The position numbers and the translations under genes are program-made. DNA of 64,000 bases from an uncultured Rhodobiaceae bacterium. GTDB taxonomy: Bacteria; Pseudomonadota; Alphaproteobacteria; RS24. Below the pieces are notes generated by a model. That model saw nothing but the letters and a program-made list of their open reading frames with translations. It made no database searches and was not told where the DNA came from. Shown here in pieces: positions 29,479 to 38,704 of this stretch. The stretch spans positions 931,501 through 995,500 of the forward strand of contig CALCUM010000003.1 of assembly GCA_937907245.1 (NCBI GenBank), in the 5' to 3' direction. The number at the start of each line of letters is the position of its first letter. The stretch's first letter is position 1.

Positions 29479-29550
29479 GCGCCTATTTTTATCCGCCATG
29501 TTTTTATTTAAAGCGGCTCGCTAAAGGCTGGTCTCGGCTCCAGCCTCTGC

Positions 29551-29556
29551 TATAAA
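29551..29556 (+). promoter_or_regulatory. Probable -10 box of the SRP RNA promoter
   Basis: TATAAA lies seven bases before the predicted 5' end of the SRP RNA. The corresponding -35 position reads CTGGTC, a weak match, so only the -10 element is called. Confidence 0.45.
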
Positions 29557-29562
29557 GGAGGG

Positions 29563-29657
29563 GAGAGATTGGCGGCGGACGCACCCCTCGCCAACCGGGT
29601 CAGATCCGAAAGGAAGCAGCCCTAACGAGTTTGTTGCGGGTTGCCTGTCCAGTCTCT
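29563..29657 (+). ncRNA. ffs: Signal recognition particle RNA, small bacterial type (4.5S-like)
   Basis: The universally conserved SRP domain IV is present: GGTCAGATCCGAAAGGAAGC, then AGCCCTAACGAG. The ends pair as GAGATTGG with CCAGTCTC, making one long hairpin of about 95 nt. It binds Ffh to deliver nascent membrane proteins to the translocon. Its place directly before dnaX matches the order in many bacteria. The 29355-29709 gap contains only this RNA, its promoter and a 12-bp repeat. Confidence 0.95.
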
Positions 29658-29709
29658 CACCTAATTTTTGCCACTCAAAGCGTTCACGATAGCAGGTACC
29701 TAAAACGGC

Positions 29710-31695
29710 ATGACATCGGATGAAATTGAAAATCAGTTGGACGCAAATGGCGCGCCTTTAGACGAAGAGCTTAATGCGCCTGAGTTTTCTGACGAAGCCC
29801 CTGGCTTTGATATGTTGGCAGATGCGGATAGCGACAATGAAGTTGAGGCGCCCAAGGCCGACAAGCCTGAAACAGGCGACAGCTATAAAGTGCTGGCCCG
29901 CAAATACCGACCGCGAAATTTTGAAGACCTCATCGGCCAAGAAGCCATGGTGCAAACGCTAACCAATGCGTTTGATACAGGCCGCATTGCCCATGCGTTT
30001 ATGCTGACAGGCGTGCGCGGGGTAGGCAAAACCACCACGGCGCGTATTTTGGCGCGCGCCCTGAATTATCATTCCGACGCCGTGCAAGGGCCCAGCGTTG
30101 CCTTGGGGCAAGAGGGCGCGCATTGCGGGGCTATTATGGATGGCACGCATGTGGATGTTATTGAAATGGATGCGGCCTCGCGCACAGGCATTGGCGACAT
30201 TCGCGAAATTATCGAGAACGTGCGCTATATGCCGGCCTCGGCGCGCTATAAAGTCTATATTATTGATGAGGTGCATATGCTCTCCAAGGCGGCTTTTAAT
30301 GGGCTGCTGAAAACCCTGGAAGAGCCACCCGAACATGTGAAATTTATTTTTGCGACGACGGAAATTCGCCAAGTTCCGGTTACGGTATTGTCGCGTTGCC
30401 AACGCTTTGATTTGCGCCGTCTGAGTTTGGACGATACGCAAAAACTGCTGACCAAAGTTTGCGCTGCCGAGGCGGTAGATTTGCCCGACGATGGCTTAAA
30501 GCTCATCTCGCGCGCGGCCGATGGCTCGGCCCGCGATGCGCTGTCCTTGCTAGACCGCGCTTTGGCGCATATGGATGCCGACACGCCATTAAGCGAAGAA
30601 ACCATGCGCGCGCTTTTAGGTCTGGCCGACCGTGGCCGAGTGTTCGACCTGTTCGATATGTTGATGCAAGGCAAGGTTCCCGAGGCCCTGGAAGAATTTG
30701 AAGCGCAATATGCGATGGGCGCGGACCCTGTGGTGATTTTGGCCGATTTGGCCGAGTTAACGCATTGGCTCACCCGCCTGAAATTTGTACCTGCGGCGCT
30801 TGAAGATGTAGCTTTCTCTGCCGAACTGCGGGCTCGCGGAAAAGCCGCGTCAGAACAATTATCGACGCCAGCTCTGTCTCGCGTTTGGCAGGTTTTACTG
30901 GCTGGCCACGAAGATGTGCCGCGCGCGATGAACGCCAAGGCCGCTTGCGAAATGGTGCTTATTCGTCTGGCGCATTTGGCCAATACGCCAACGCCGGAAG
31001 AGCTGATTAAACAATTTGAAAGCGCGCCTGCGGGCACACCAAGCTCCGCCGCGCCAACACGAGCCTCGGCTAATTCTTCGGCGCCACAGGCGAATTTATC
31101 TTCGCCACCAGCGCAAGGCACAATATCGCAAACAAGTGGGGCATCCACTCCTGTGTCTAGTGGCCCCAGCATGAGCGCTGGCGCACCGCAAGCCGCCCCT
31201 GTTGTGCAATTCAGCGCACCGGTTTTGCAAGATTTTCAGGCGGTCATTGATTTGGCAGCCGACCAGCGCGATATCGCCCTAAAATATGCGCTCGAAAACG
31301 GCGTGCATTTGGTGTCCTTTGAGGCTGCCGCCGGCGAGCGGGCGGGGCGCCTTGAGCTGCGCCTAGCCGAGGGCCAAGACAATATCGCTCAAGACCTTAC
31401 AAAAAAATTGCGCAAGTGGACGGGGCAAGCCTGGGTGGTTTCTTTGTCTCAGGAGCAAGGCGCTGCGACGCTGGGAACGGTGAAACGCACGGCGGCCGAA
31501 CAGCGCGAAGATAAGGCCCGCGAAGACCCTTATGTTAAAGCCGCCCTCAGCTCGTTTCCGGGGGCCGAGATATTATCGGTAAGCGAATTTATGGCGACGG
31601 CCAGCACAGAGGCTTTGCCTGCCGCGCCAGACGAGCTGGACGAAGATAGCGATGGCAATGTGGCTGATGTGGCCGATGAGGCTAACGATAGGTAA
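29710..31695 (+). CDS. dnaX: DNA polymerase III subunit gamma/tau
   Basis: A 661-residue clamp-loader ATPase. Residues 1-~55 are an acidic extension before the usual start of homology ([19 protein letters not shown]). Walker A is GVRGVGKTT near 107, the Walker B region IIDEVHMLS near 188, and the SRC arginine finger lies in VLSRCQRFD. The usual zinc-binding cysteine cluster after Walker A is reduced to a single Cys (EGAHCGAIM). A Ser/Ala/Pro-rich linker (~435-500) precedes a tau-like C-terminal domain. It overlaps recR by one base; the ybaB gene normally between them is missing. Confidence 0.96.
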   Translation: MTSDEIENQLDANGAPLDEELNAPEFSDEAPGFDMLADADSDNEVEAPKADKPETGDSYKVLARKYRPRNFEDLIGQEAMVQTLTNAFDTGRIAHAFMLTGVRGVGKTTTARILARALNYHSDAVQGPSVALGQEGAHCGAIMDGTHVDVIEMDAASRTGIGDIREIIENVRYMPASARYKVYIIDEVHMLSKAAFNGLLKTLEEPPEHVKFIFATTEIRQVPVTVLSRCQRFDLRRLSLDDTQKLLTKVCAAEAVDLPDDGLKLISRAADGSARDALSLLDRALAHMDADTPLSEETMRALLGLADRGRVFDLFDMLMQGKVPEALEEFEAQYAMGADPVVILADLAELTHWLTRLKFVPAALEDVAFSAELRARGKAASEQLSTPALSRVWQVLLAGHEDVPRAMNAKAACEMVLIRLAHLANTPTPEELIKQFESAPAGTPSSAAPTRASANSSAPQANLSSPPAQGTISQTSGASTPVSSGPSMSAGAPQAAPVVQFSAPVLQDFQAVIDLAADQRDIALKYALENGVHLVSFEAAAGERAGRLELRLAEGQDNIAQDLTKKLRKWTGQAWVVSLSQEQGAATLGTVKRTAAEQREDKAREDPYVKAALSSFPGAEILSVSEFMATASTEALPAAPDELDEDSDGNVADVADEANDR

Positions 31696-32282
31696 TGGCC
31701 GGCCCAGAGATTGAAGCCCTCGTAAAATATCTAGCCCGACTGCCAGGCCTTGGGCCGCGCTCGGCGCGCCGGGCTGTGTTGCAGCTCATGCGGCGGCGCG
31801 AGAGCCTACTCATTCCCCTGTCGGACGCTTTGGGCGTGGCCCGAGATAAAATTGTCACTTGTACCACTTGCGGCAATATAGATACTGCCAACCCTTGTAC
31901 CATTTGCGCCGATGCGCGCCGCGACGAGACGATTTTATGTGTGGTCGAAGATGTGGGTGATTTGTGGGCTTTAGAGCGCGCGCAAGCGCTTCGCGGGCGC
32001 TATCATATTCTGGGCGGCACTTTGTCGGCACTCGATGGCATTGGCCCCGAAGAGTTAAACCTCGAGAGCTTGCGGACAAGATGTGCGGCTCCGGAAGTGA
32101 ACGAGATTATTCTGGCCACCAGTGCTACCGTCGAAGGCCAAACGACGGCACATTTCATTACCGATATGTTGACAGATTTAGACGTACGCGTAACGCGCCT
32201 AGCGCATGGCGTTCCGGTGGGCGGCGAGTTGGATTATCTAGATGATGGAACGCTATTGGCGGCGATGAAGTCGCGCCGTTAA
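31695..32282 (+). CDS. recR: Recombination mediator protein RecR
   Basis: A 195-residue ring-forming DNA repair protein of the RecFOR pathway. An N-terminal helix-hairpin-helix region includes [11 protein letters not shown]. The zinc finger is [16 protein letters not shown] near residues 55-70, and a Toprim domain ([14 protein letters not shown]) follows. The start overlaps the dnaX stop as TAATG, so translation is coupled. It converges on rmuC with only six bases between the stop codons. Confidence 0.96.
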   Translation: MAGPEIEALVKYLARLPGLGPRSARRAVLQLMRRRESLLIPLSDALGVARDKIVTCTTCGNIDTANPCTICADARRDETILCVVEDVGDLWALERAQALRGRYHILGGTLSALDGIGPEELNLESLRTRCAAPEVNEIILATSATVEGQTTAHFITDMLTDLDVRVTRLAHGVPVGGELDYLDDGTLLAAMKSRR

Positions 32283-32288
32283 TTGGCG

Positions 32289-33536
32289 CTAAACATCCGT
32301 CATATCGGGCAAGGATTTATTGGTCTTGGCGCCCAGCTCGCGTAATTTTTCGGCCTGTCGCATGACATTGCCATTGCCTTCAGAGAGTTTTTTCACCGCT
32401 TCGCGATGCGTGTCTTGCGCTTTATCGAGAGATTTTCCTACCGATTGCATATCGCCTAAAAACCCGCTGACCTTGTCGTAAACCGAGCCACCTAGGCGTG
32501 CGATTTCTTCGGCATTGTCGTTTTGTTTTTGCAAGCGCCACAAATAGCCGATAGTTTTTAAATTGGGAAATAAGTTGGATGGTGAAACAATGGAGATGCC
32601 TCTTTCCCACGCTTGGCGCAAAATATCCTCGCGCGCCGAGAGCAATAGAAAATAGGCGGCCTCAATCGGCATGAACATCATAACGAAATCCAACGATTGT
32701 AACCCATAGGCGTTTTGGTAGTTCTTAGCTGCCAAATCTTTTATGTGTTTTTCGGTGGAGGCAATGAATGCCTTGGCGGCCATGGCGCGCTCGTCTTCTG
32801 TGCTGGCGTTTTGATACTCGCGAAAGCTGGTCAGCGAGACTTTACTGTCGATGACAATATGTTTGGCTTCAGGCAGATTGATAATCACATCGGGCATCTG
32901 GCGTGCGCCATCGGCTGATTTCAAACCCAGGCCTTCGCCTTGCAAGGTATATTCACGACCCTTCTCAAGACCCGATTCTTCTAAAATCCGCTCCAAAACC
33001 ATCTCGCCCCAATTGCCTTGCACTTTTACATTAGAGGTCAGGGCGTTGGTCAGGCTTTCAGTTTCCGAGGTCATTTTTTCATTGATCGCTTTAAAGCCGG
33101 TAATCTCGGTTTTAAACTCGACCAATTGTTTGTCGAGCGGGCTTAACAGCACCTCCAAGCTTTGCTTGGACTGCTCTTTAAACTCGGCGCTATTTTGCTT
33201 GAGGATATCGCTGGCCAGATTTTTAAACTCTTCGCGCGCGGCTTTTTGGGCTTCGTCAAAAGCGCTGATTTTTTCATCGGCTCGTGCCAGACGCTCGCGC
33301 GCAGCTTGCAGGTTTTGGCGCAAGTCCGCTTCGTTAGATTTGGTTTCAGATAATTGATCCGCGAGGTTTTTATGGCTGGTTTGTAGAGCAATGACCTCGT
33401 CCTGCAGCTCGCGCGTGCGCTCGATATTTTGTTCGTTTGGCGTGCTGGGGCGCAACCATCGGGTAAGGCCAATGCCCATGCCAAGTCCAAGGCAGAGAGT
33501 GATAAAGCTCACGATAAGGATCGATATTAGGCTCAT
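32289..33536 (-). CDS. rmuC: DNA recombination protein RmuC homolog
   Basis: A 415-residue protein with an N-terminal membrane helix (~3-25), a long coiled coil (~35-135) and the RmuC nuclease-like domain. That domain includes VQGNWGEMVLERILEESGL and HIVIDSKVSLTSFREY, with the Asp-Ser-Lys of the restriction-endonuclease fold. RmuC limits inversions at short inverted repeats in E. coli. It is divergent from def across a 79-bp gap. Confidence 0.93.
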   Translation of the reverse strand: MSLISILIVSFITLCLGLGMGIGLTRWLRPSTPNEQNIERTRELQDEVIALQTSHKNLADQLSETKSNEADLRQNLQAARERLARADEKISAFDEAQKAAREEFKNLASDILKQNSAEFKEQSKQSLEVLLSPLDKQLVEFKTEITGFKAINEKMTSETESLTNALTSNVKVQGNWGEMVLERILEESGLEKGREYTLQGEGLGLKSADGARQMPDVIINLPEAKHIVIDSKVSLTSFREYQNASTEDERAMAAKAFIASTEKHIKDLAAKNYQNAYGLQSLDFVMMFMPIEAAYFLLLSAREDILRQAWERGISIVSPSNLFPNLKTIGYLWRLQKQNDNAEEIARLGGSVYDKVSGFLGDMQSVGKSLDKAQDTHREAVKKLSEGNGNVMRQAEKLRELGAKTNKSLPDMTDV

Positions 33537-33579
33537 GCCCCCAATCTATCCGATTCGGCTATCCGAATTGGGCTCTCTC

Positions 33580-33608
33580 TTGACGCTGTCCCGCACAAGG
33601 CGTATTTC
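33580..33608 (+). promoter_or_regulatory. Putative sigma-70-type promoter of def
   Basis: TTGACG (33580-33585) and TATTTC (33603-33608) have a 17-bp spacer. Transcription would begin at about 33615, one base before the def ATG at 33616. No Shine-Dalgarno sequence lies upstream of the ATG, consistent with a leaderless mRNA. Confidence 0.5.
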
Positions 33609-33615
33609 ATAAGCC

Positions 33616-34200
33616 ATGGCGATACGCAAAATCATCGAAGTGCCGGACAAGCGGCTCAAAACCATATCCCAGCCCGTGGCCGAGGTAACCGACGCCACGC
33701 GCGCCTTGATGGACGATATGCTGGATAGCATGTATGCGGCGGTGGGCATTGGTTTGGCCGCCATTCAAATTGGTGTGGCGGAGCGTGTGGTGGTAATGGA
33801 TTTGAAAGGCAAATCCGAACCAGAGGACGCCGAGGAAGACGGCGCAATAGCCGATGACCCCCTCGCAAATGAGGGGCCGCGCTATTTCGTTAATCCGGAA
33901 GTTGTTTGGACGTCTGAAGAAACCAATAATTATCAAGAAGGGTGCCTGTCGGTACCGAGTTTTTACGACGACGTCGAACGCCCGGCCCAATGTCGAGTAA
34001 AGTTTTTAGACTATGACGGCAACCCCCAAGAAATAGAATGTGATGGGTTGCTGGCCACCTGTATTCAGCATGAAATCGATCATTTGAACGGCATTGTTTT
34101 TCTCGATCATCTGTCCCGCTTGAAGCGACAAATGGTGCTGAAAAAAATGCGCAAAGCGGAACGCGAAAAACAAGCCGACGCTGCCGCTGGCTCGTTTTAG
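33616..34200 (+). CDS. def: Peptide deformylase
   Basis: A 194-residue metallo-enzyme that removes the formyl group from nascent proteins. All three family motifs are present: GIGLAAIQIG near residue 44, EGCLSVP near 112 and QHEIDHLNG near 155, giving the metal ligands Cys, His, His and the catalytic Glu. Between motifs 1 and 2 an acidic insertion of about 20 residues (EPEDAEEDGAIADDPLANEG) makes it longer than the E. coli enzyme. The first residues (MAIRKIIEVPDKRL) match the family start. It leads the def-fmt-truA operon; fmt begins 9 bp after the stop. Confidence 0.96.
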   Translation: MAIRKIIEVPDKRLKTISQPVAEVTDATRALMDDMLDSMYAAVGIGLAAIQIGVAERVVVMDLKGKSEPEDAEEDGAIADDPLANEGPRYFVNPEVVWTSEETNNYQEGCLSVPSFYDDVERPAQCRVKFLDYDGNPQEIECDGLLATCIQHEIDHLNGIVFLDHLSRLKRQMVLKKMRKAEREKQADAAAGSF

Positions 34201-34209
34201 GAACGCCCG

Positions 34210-35133
34210 ATGGGCTTGCGTCTTATCTTCATGGGAACCCCCGATTTTGCGGTGTCTGCTTTGGATGCCCTGCAGGCCTTTGCGCGCGGCAACGGTCATG
34301 AAATTGTCGCGGTTTACGCGCGCCCGCCTGCCAAGCAAGGGCGCGGGCTAAAGCTGGTAAAAGCGCCGGTGCATCAAGCGGCGGAGGTGGCTGGCATAGA
34401 GGTATTTACGCCCTCGACGTTGAAAGATGAGGCGGCGTTAGAGGTATTTCAAAAGCACGATGCCGACCTGGCCATTGTTGTGGCCTACGGGATGATTTTA
34501 CCGCAAGTCTGGCTGGATACGCCGCGCCTTGGGTGTTGGAATATTCATGCCTCGCTATTGCCACGCTGGCGTGGCGCGGCGCCCATTCAACGCGCCATTA
34601 TGGCGGGCGATAGTCATACGGGCGTCGCCATTATGCAAATGGAGGCGGGCTTGGATACGGGCCCCGTTTTATTGTCGCGCGAGCTGGCCATTGCCCCGCA
34701 AGACACGGCCGCCAGCCTGCACGATAAGCTGGCCGAATTGGGGGGGCTAGCGGTGACACAAGCCCTGATGGCGCAGCCTGATCTGGCAGCTCAACCTCAA
34801 GCCGCGGAAGGCATTTGCTATGCGGAAAAAATTGATAAAGCGGAAGCGCGGTTAGATTTTTCACGCTCGGCCAGTGAGTTAGATTTTCACATTCGCGGAC
34901 TTTCGCCTTTTCCTGGCGCTTGGTTTGAGGCCGATGGGGAACGGGTAAAAGTGTTGCAGGCGCAGCCCTTAAACGAAGATGGAACGGCTGGCGAAGTGGC
35001 CAAACACGGTGCGATTATTTATTGCGGGCAGGGCGCGCTTGAGCTTTTGCGGGTGCAAAAAGCTGGCAAGGGCGCGATGAGCGGCGAAGACTTTATGCGC
35101 GGGCGCGGGCTCCGTTCCGGACAAAAGGTCTAG
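34210..35133 (+). CDS. fmt: Methionyl-tRNA formyltransferase
   Basis: A 307-residue enzyme that formylates initiator Met-tRNA using 10-formyl-tetrahydrofolate. The N-terminal catalytic domain has FMGTPDFAVSALD and the active-site region HASLLPRWRGAAPIQRAI. A C-terminal OB-like domain begins near residue 208. It works in series with peptide deformylase encoded upstream. truA starts 3 bp after its stop. Confidence 0.96.
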   Translation: MGLRLIFMGTPDFAVSALDALQAFARGNGHEIVAVYARPPAKQGRGLKLVKAPVHQAAEVAGIEVFTPSTLKDEAALEVFQKHDADLAIVVAYGMILPQVWLDTPRLGCWNIHASLLPRWRGAAPIQRAIMAGDSHTGVAIMQMEAGLDTGPVLLSRELAIAPQDTAASLHDKLAELGGLAVTQALMAQPDLAAQPQAAEGICYAEKIDKAEARLDFSRSASELDFHIRGLSPFPGAWFEADGERVKVLQAQPLNEDGTAGEVAKHGAIIYCGQGALELLRVQKAGKGAMSGEDFMRGRGLRSGQKV

Positions 35134-35136
35134 AAT

Positions 35137-35907
35137 ATGCGCTGGCGCCTTACCATAGAGTATGATGGCTCGCCCTATTTGGGCTGGCAAAGCCAGCGCG
35201 GCGGCGGTGGCGTGCAAGATGCGCTGTCGGATGCGGTTGAAAAATTATGCGGCCAAAGGCTGAATGTCTTTGGAGCCGGGCGCACCGATAGAGGCGTGCA
35301 CGCGCGCGGCCAAGTGGGCCACCTTGATTTAGAAGACCCCAATTGGACGGCCGAGAAAGTGATGGCAGGTCTCAATTTTCATTTAAAGCCAGCCCCCGTT
35401 GCGATTTTGGCGGTAGCGCCTGCGCGCGATGATTTCGATGCGCGTTTTTCGGCCTTGGCGCGCCATTATGAATATAAAATCATTTCGCGTCGGGCGCCCC
35501 TGACCGTTGATTTGGGCCATGCTTGGTTTGTGCCTTACCCGCTGGAGCTTGAGCCGATGCAGGAAGCGGCAAAAATTTTCGTCGGCCACCATGACTTTAC
35601 GACGTTTCGCTCGTCGCAATGCCAAGCGGCTTCGGCGGTAAAAACCCTATCGCAGCTCGAAGTCTCGCAAGATGGGGAAGTGTTTACGATTATTGCTTCG
35701 GCGCCGAGTTTTTTACATCATCAGGTGCGCTCGCTGGCGGGGGTTTTGAAAGTCGTTGGCGATGGCAAATTTTCGCTCGAACAAGCCCGCGGGGTTTTAG
35801 AGGCGCGCGACCGAACCCAATGCCCACAAGTGGCGCCGGCCGAAGGCCTTACCTTCATGCACGTCGACTATCCAGCTGAGCTGCTAGAAGCGCCCGAAGG
35901 AGCTTAA
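35137..35907 (+). CDS. truA: tRNA pseudouridine(38-40) synthase
   Basis: A 256-residue pseudouridine synthase acting on the anticodon arm of tRNAs. The catalytic aspartate lies in FGAGRTDRGVHARGQ near residue 52. The RRAPLTVDLGHAWFV and FLHHQVRSLAGVLK segments are also typical. It is the third gene of the def-fmt-truA operon, an arrangement seen in many alphaproteobacteria. It converges on dapE with a gap of 7 bp. Confidence 0.95.
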   Translation: MRWRLTIEYDGSPYLGWQSQRGGGGVQDALSDAVEKLCGQRLNVFGAGRTDRGVHARGQVGHLDLEDPNWTAEKVMAGLNFHLKPAPVAILAVAPARDDFDARFSALARHYEYKIISRRAPLTVDLGHAWFVPYPLELEPMQEAAKIFVGHHDFTTFRSSQCQAASAVKTLSQLEVSQDGEVFTIIASAPSFLHHQVRSLAGVLKVVGDGKFSLEQARGVLEARDRTQCPQVAPAEGLTFMHVDYPAELLEAPEGA

Positions 35908-35914
35908 GCTCAAA

Positions 35915-37075
35915 TTAGGAAGCGAAATAGCTCGCCAACAGCGTTTCATAAATCGCCGATAATTTACGAATATCTTCTACCGGCACACGCTCATCCACTT
36001 TATGCATGGTCTCGCCAACGAGGCCAAACTCCACCACGCGCGTGACATCTTTGATGAAGCGGGCGTCCGATGTGCCACCCGAGGTGGAAAGCTCTGGCTC
36101 GCGTCCGGTCACGGCACGGACGGCGCCGCTCAATTGTTCGACAAAAGAATTCGGCTCGGTCAAAAAGCAATCGCCGGTATGCGACAGCTCTAATTCATAG
36201 CCTGCCGAGCCTTGCGCCGCATCGAGCTGGGTTTTAATCCAAGCGCTGAGGCTGTCGGCTTGCCAAGTGTCATTATAGCGAATGTTAAACCGCGCCGTGG
36301 CTTCGGCCGGAATGACATTTGTGGTGGGATTGCCGACATCGAAATTAGTGACTTCGAGATTGGACGGTTGGAAATGCTCGGTGCCGTCATCCAGAGGCGC
36401 GTTCGAAAGCGCGACCATTAAGGCAGCCAATTGCGGCACCGGGTTATCAGCCAAATGCGGATAGGCAACATGGCCTTGTGTGCCAACGACACGCACCACG
36501 CCGTTGACCGAGCCACGACGACCGATTTTTATCATGTCGCCCAAAGCCTTCGGATTGGTTGGCTCGCCGACCAAACAGTCGTCGATAATCTCGCCTTGGC
36601 TTTCGAGCCAGCCCAACATTTTGCGCGTGCCATTGATGCTCGGGCCTTCTTCATCGCCGGTAATCAGCAAAGAAATAGAGCCGGCGGGCATGCCATTTTC
36701 GCCCTTGGCTTGCAAATGCGCAGACGTCGCGGCCACGAAAGCGGCAATGGCGCCTTTCATATCGGCGGCGCCACGACCCCAAAGATGATCGTCGCGAATT
36801 TCGCCCGCAAACGGGTCGACTTTCCATTCGGCTTCGGCTCCCACAGGCACCACATCCGTGTGGCCGGCAAAACAAATATGCGGCGAACCCGTGCCAAGAC
36901 GAGCATATAGATTATCAACCGGATCGGTTCCCGCTTCTTCAAACGGCAGGCGGGTGCAAGTAAACCCCATCTCGCTCAGCGCGTTTTGCAGCACATCGAG
37001 CGCCCCTGCATCGGCGGGGGTAACGGAAGGGCAGCGAATAAGGTCGACTGCAAATTGAACCGGATCCAAAGTCAT
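35915..37075 (-). CDS. dapE: Succinyl-diaminopimelate desuccinylase
   Basis: A 386-residue di-zinc peptidase of family M20 that frees LL-diaminopimelate from its succinyl form in lysine and cell-wall synthesis. [11 protein letters not shown] and [13 protein letters not shown] hold the first zinc ligands and bridging Asp, and [11 protein letters not shown] contains the catalytic Glu. ATG 37075 sits just after the dapD stop. The open frame further upstream overlaps dapD and is not used. It forms an operon with dapD, the preceding step of the succinylase pathway. Confidence 0.95.
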   Translation of the reverse strand: MTLDPVQFAVDLIRCPSVTPADAGALDVLQNALSEMGFTCTRLPFEEAGTDPVDNLYARLGTGSPHICFAGHTDVVPVGAEAEWKVDPFAGEIRDDHLWGRGAADMKGAIAAFVAATSAHLQAKGENGMPAGSISLLITGDEEGPSINGTRKMLGWLESQGEIIDDCLVGEPTNPKALGDMIKIGRRGSVNGVVRVVGTQGHVAYPHLADNPVPQLAALMVALSNAPLDDGTEHFQPSNLEVTNFDVGNPTTNVIPAEATARFNIRYNDTWQADSLSAWIKTQLDAAQGSAGYELELSHTGDCFLTEPNSFVEQLSGAVRAVTGREPELSTSGGTSDARFIKDVTRVVEFGLVGETMHKVDERVPVEDIRKLSAIYETLLASYFAS

Positions 37076-37076
37076 T

Positions 37077-37907
37077 TTAGTCTCGCAATAATTCGTTAAC
37101 CGATGTTTTCGAGCGGGTTTGCGCATCTACGGTTTTTACAATCACCGCACAGGCCAAGTTTACATCGCCGGTTTCGGATGGCAGCGTGCCTGGCACCACC
37201 ACAGAATAGGCTGGCACTTCGCCGCGATAAATTTTACCCGTAGCGCGGTCGACGATTTTAGTCGAACCAGAAATAAACACGCCCATAGATAAAACCGCGC
37301 CTTCGCGCACAATCACGCCTTCGGCCACTTCGGAGCGCGCGCCAATAAAGCAATTATCTTCAATAATCACAGGCCCGGCTTGCAAAGGTTCCAAAACGCC
37401 GCCAATGCCGGCCCCGCCTGAAATATGCACATTCTTACCAATTTGCGCGCATGAGCCAACCGTCGCCCAAGTGTCGACCATGGTGCCGCTATCGACATAA
37501 GCGCCTAGGTTTACAAAGCTCGGCATCAAAACAACGCCCGGCGCAATATAGGCGGAGCGGCGGACGATGCAATTTGGCACGGCGCGAAAGCCTGCCTCTT
37601 GAAAGGTACTTTCGTCCCAGCCATCAAATTTCGACGGCACTTTGTCCCACCAGCTGGAGCCTTGCGGGCCACCAGATTGCATCGACATATCGTTCAAGCG
37701 GAACGACAAAAGCACCGCTTTTTTGAGCCATTGATTGACCTGCCAATTGCCATCTGCCGTTTTCTCAGCCACGCGCAAGTCACCGCCATCGAGGGCCAAT
37801 AGAGCGGCCGAAACGGCATCGCGCACATCGCCTTGGGTCTGGGGCGAAACATTTGCGATGTCGTCAAAAGCGGCGTTGATAATTGTTTCAGCGTTTTGCA
37901 TGTCCAT
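37077..37907 (-). CDS. dapD: Tetrahydrodipicolinate N-succinyltransferase
   Basis: A 276-residue trimeric acyltransferase of the lysine/diaminopimelate pathway. The C-terminal half is a left-handed parallel beta-helix of hexapeptide repeats (for example [17 protein letters not shown], then [17 protein letters not shown]). ATG 37907 follows GAGGAA, giving the usual start ([16 protein letters not shown]). dapE follows immediately. Upstream lies a short gap with a 10-bp palindrome AGACCGGTCT (37946-37955), which could be a regulatory site. Confidence 0.96.
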   Translation of the reverse strand: MDMQNAETIINAAFDDIANVSPQTQGDVRDAVSAALLALDGGDLRVAEKTADGNWQVNQWLKKAVLLSFRLNDMSMQSGGPQGSSWWDKVPSKFDGWDESTFQEAGFRAVPNCIVRRSAYIAPGVVLMPSFVNLGAYVDSGTMVDTWATVGSCAQIGKNVHISGGAGIGGVLEPLQAGPVIIEDNCFIGARSEVAEGVIVREGAVLSMGVFISGSTKIVDRATGKIYRGEVPAYSVVVPGTLPSETGDVNLACAVIVKTVDAQTRSKTSVNELLRD

Positions 37908-38013
37908 TGGTATTCCTCGAAAAATCACATTTGTTAGACTTGGTTAGACCGGTCTTAGCTTGGATAAGATTGGGGTCAAATTAACAAGCTACTAGATGAA
38001 GTCAATCAGACAA

Positions 38014-38703
38014 TTAATCAGCGGCCAAAGCGTTCAAAAAGCCAACCAGATCTGCGGTTGTATGGTCGATATGGGCGTCATCATGTGTGCGGTATTTTTC
38101 TGGCATATTCATTTTTTGAGCCGCGTCTTGGCCTTCTTCATGCACCAAAACCGTGGCCATGCCTAACTTATGGGCAGGCGTTAAATTACGAGCCATATCC
38201 TCAAAAAATGCTGATTTTTCGGGAGTGATACCAAAACTCTCCAGCATCACCGGATAAATATCTGGATTGGGCTTGGGCACATAATTGGCCGAGACAATAT
38301 CAAACACATCGTCAAATAGATCGGTGAGGCCCAAGCGTTCGCACACGCGTGCGGCATGGCCTTTGGTGCCATTGGTGAAAATATATTTTGGCCCAGGTAA
38401 AGCTTCAATGGCTTGTTTCAGGCTCGGGTCGGGGGTCAAAATAGAAACGTCCAGATCATGCACAAAATCCAAAAACGGGCCGGGTTCCAAACCATGTACA
38501 TTCATTAGGCCGGAAAGCGTGGTGCCATATTCGCCCAAAAAATCTTTCTGCACACGAAAGGCTTCCTCTTTGGTGACGCTCAGGGCGTCTTGAATAAAAG
38601 CGGTCATCCGCACGTCAATCTCGGCGAATAGGTTTTGGCTGGCGGGGTAAAGTGTGTTGTCTAGGTCGAAAACCCAAGCATCGATATCGTTAAAACGCTG
38701 CAT
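38014..38703 (-). CDS. HAD-superfamily pyrimidine 5'-nucleotidase-like phosphatase
   Basis: A 229-residue HAD hydrolase. The nucleophile motif is FDLDNTLYP near 13-21 with the first Asp as phosphoryl acceptor; motif II is TNGTKGH near 114, and the acidic motif near 172 is FFEDMARNL. The family resembles bacterial/fungal pyrimidine 5'-nucleotidases of the SDT1/YjjG type. Such a gene is often found near dapD or argB in alphaproteobacteria. The actual substrate (a nucleotide or another small phosphate ester) is not certain. Confidence 0.85.
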   Translation of the reverse strand: MQRFNDIDAWVFDLDNTLYPASQNLFAEIDVRMTAFIQDALSVTKEEAFRVQKDFLGEYGTTLSGLMNVHGLEPGPFLDFVHDLDVSILTPDPSLKQAIEALPGPKYIFTNGTKGHAARVCERLGLTDLFDDVFDIVSANYVPKPNPDIYPVMLESFGITPEKSAFFEDMARNLTPAHKLGMATVLVHEEGQDAAQKMNMPEKYRTHDDAHIDHTTADLVGFLNALAAD

Positions 38704-38704
38704 A

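Noticed and set aside
30255-31172. 305-residue open frame antisense to dnaX
   Set aside because: It lies opposite a certain core gene and shows Ser/Cys/Arg-rich shadow composition without a family pattern.
31395-31410. Possible programmed frameshift in dnaX at a run of seven A
   Set aside because: The run is far into the tau-like C-terminal domain, lacks the A-AAA-AAG context and stem-loop, and would not yield a gamma-sized product.
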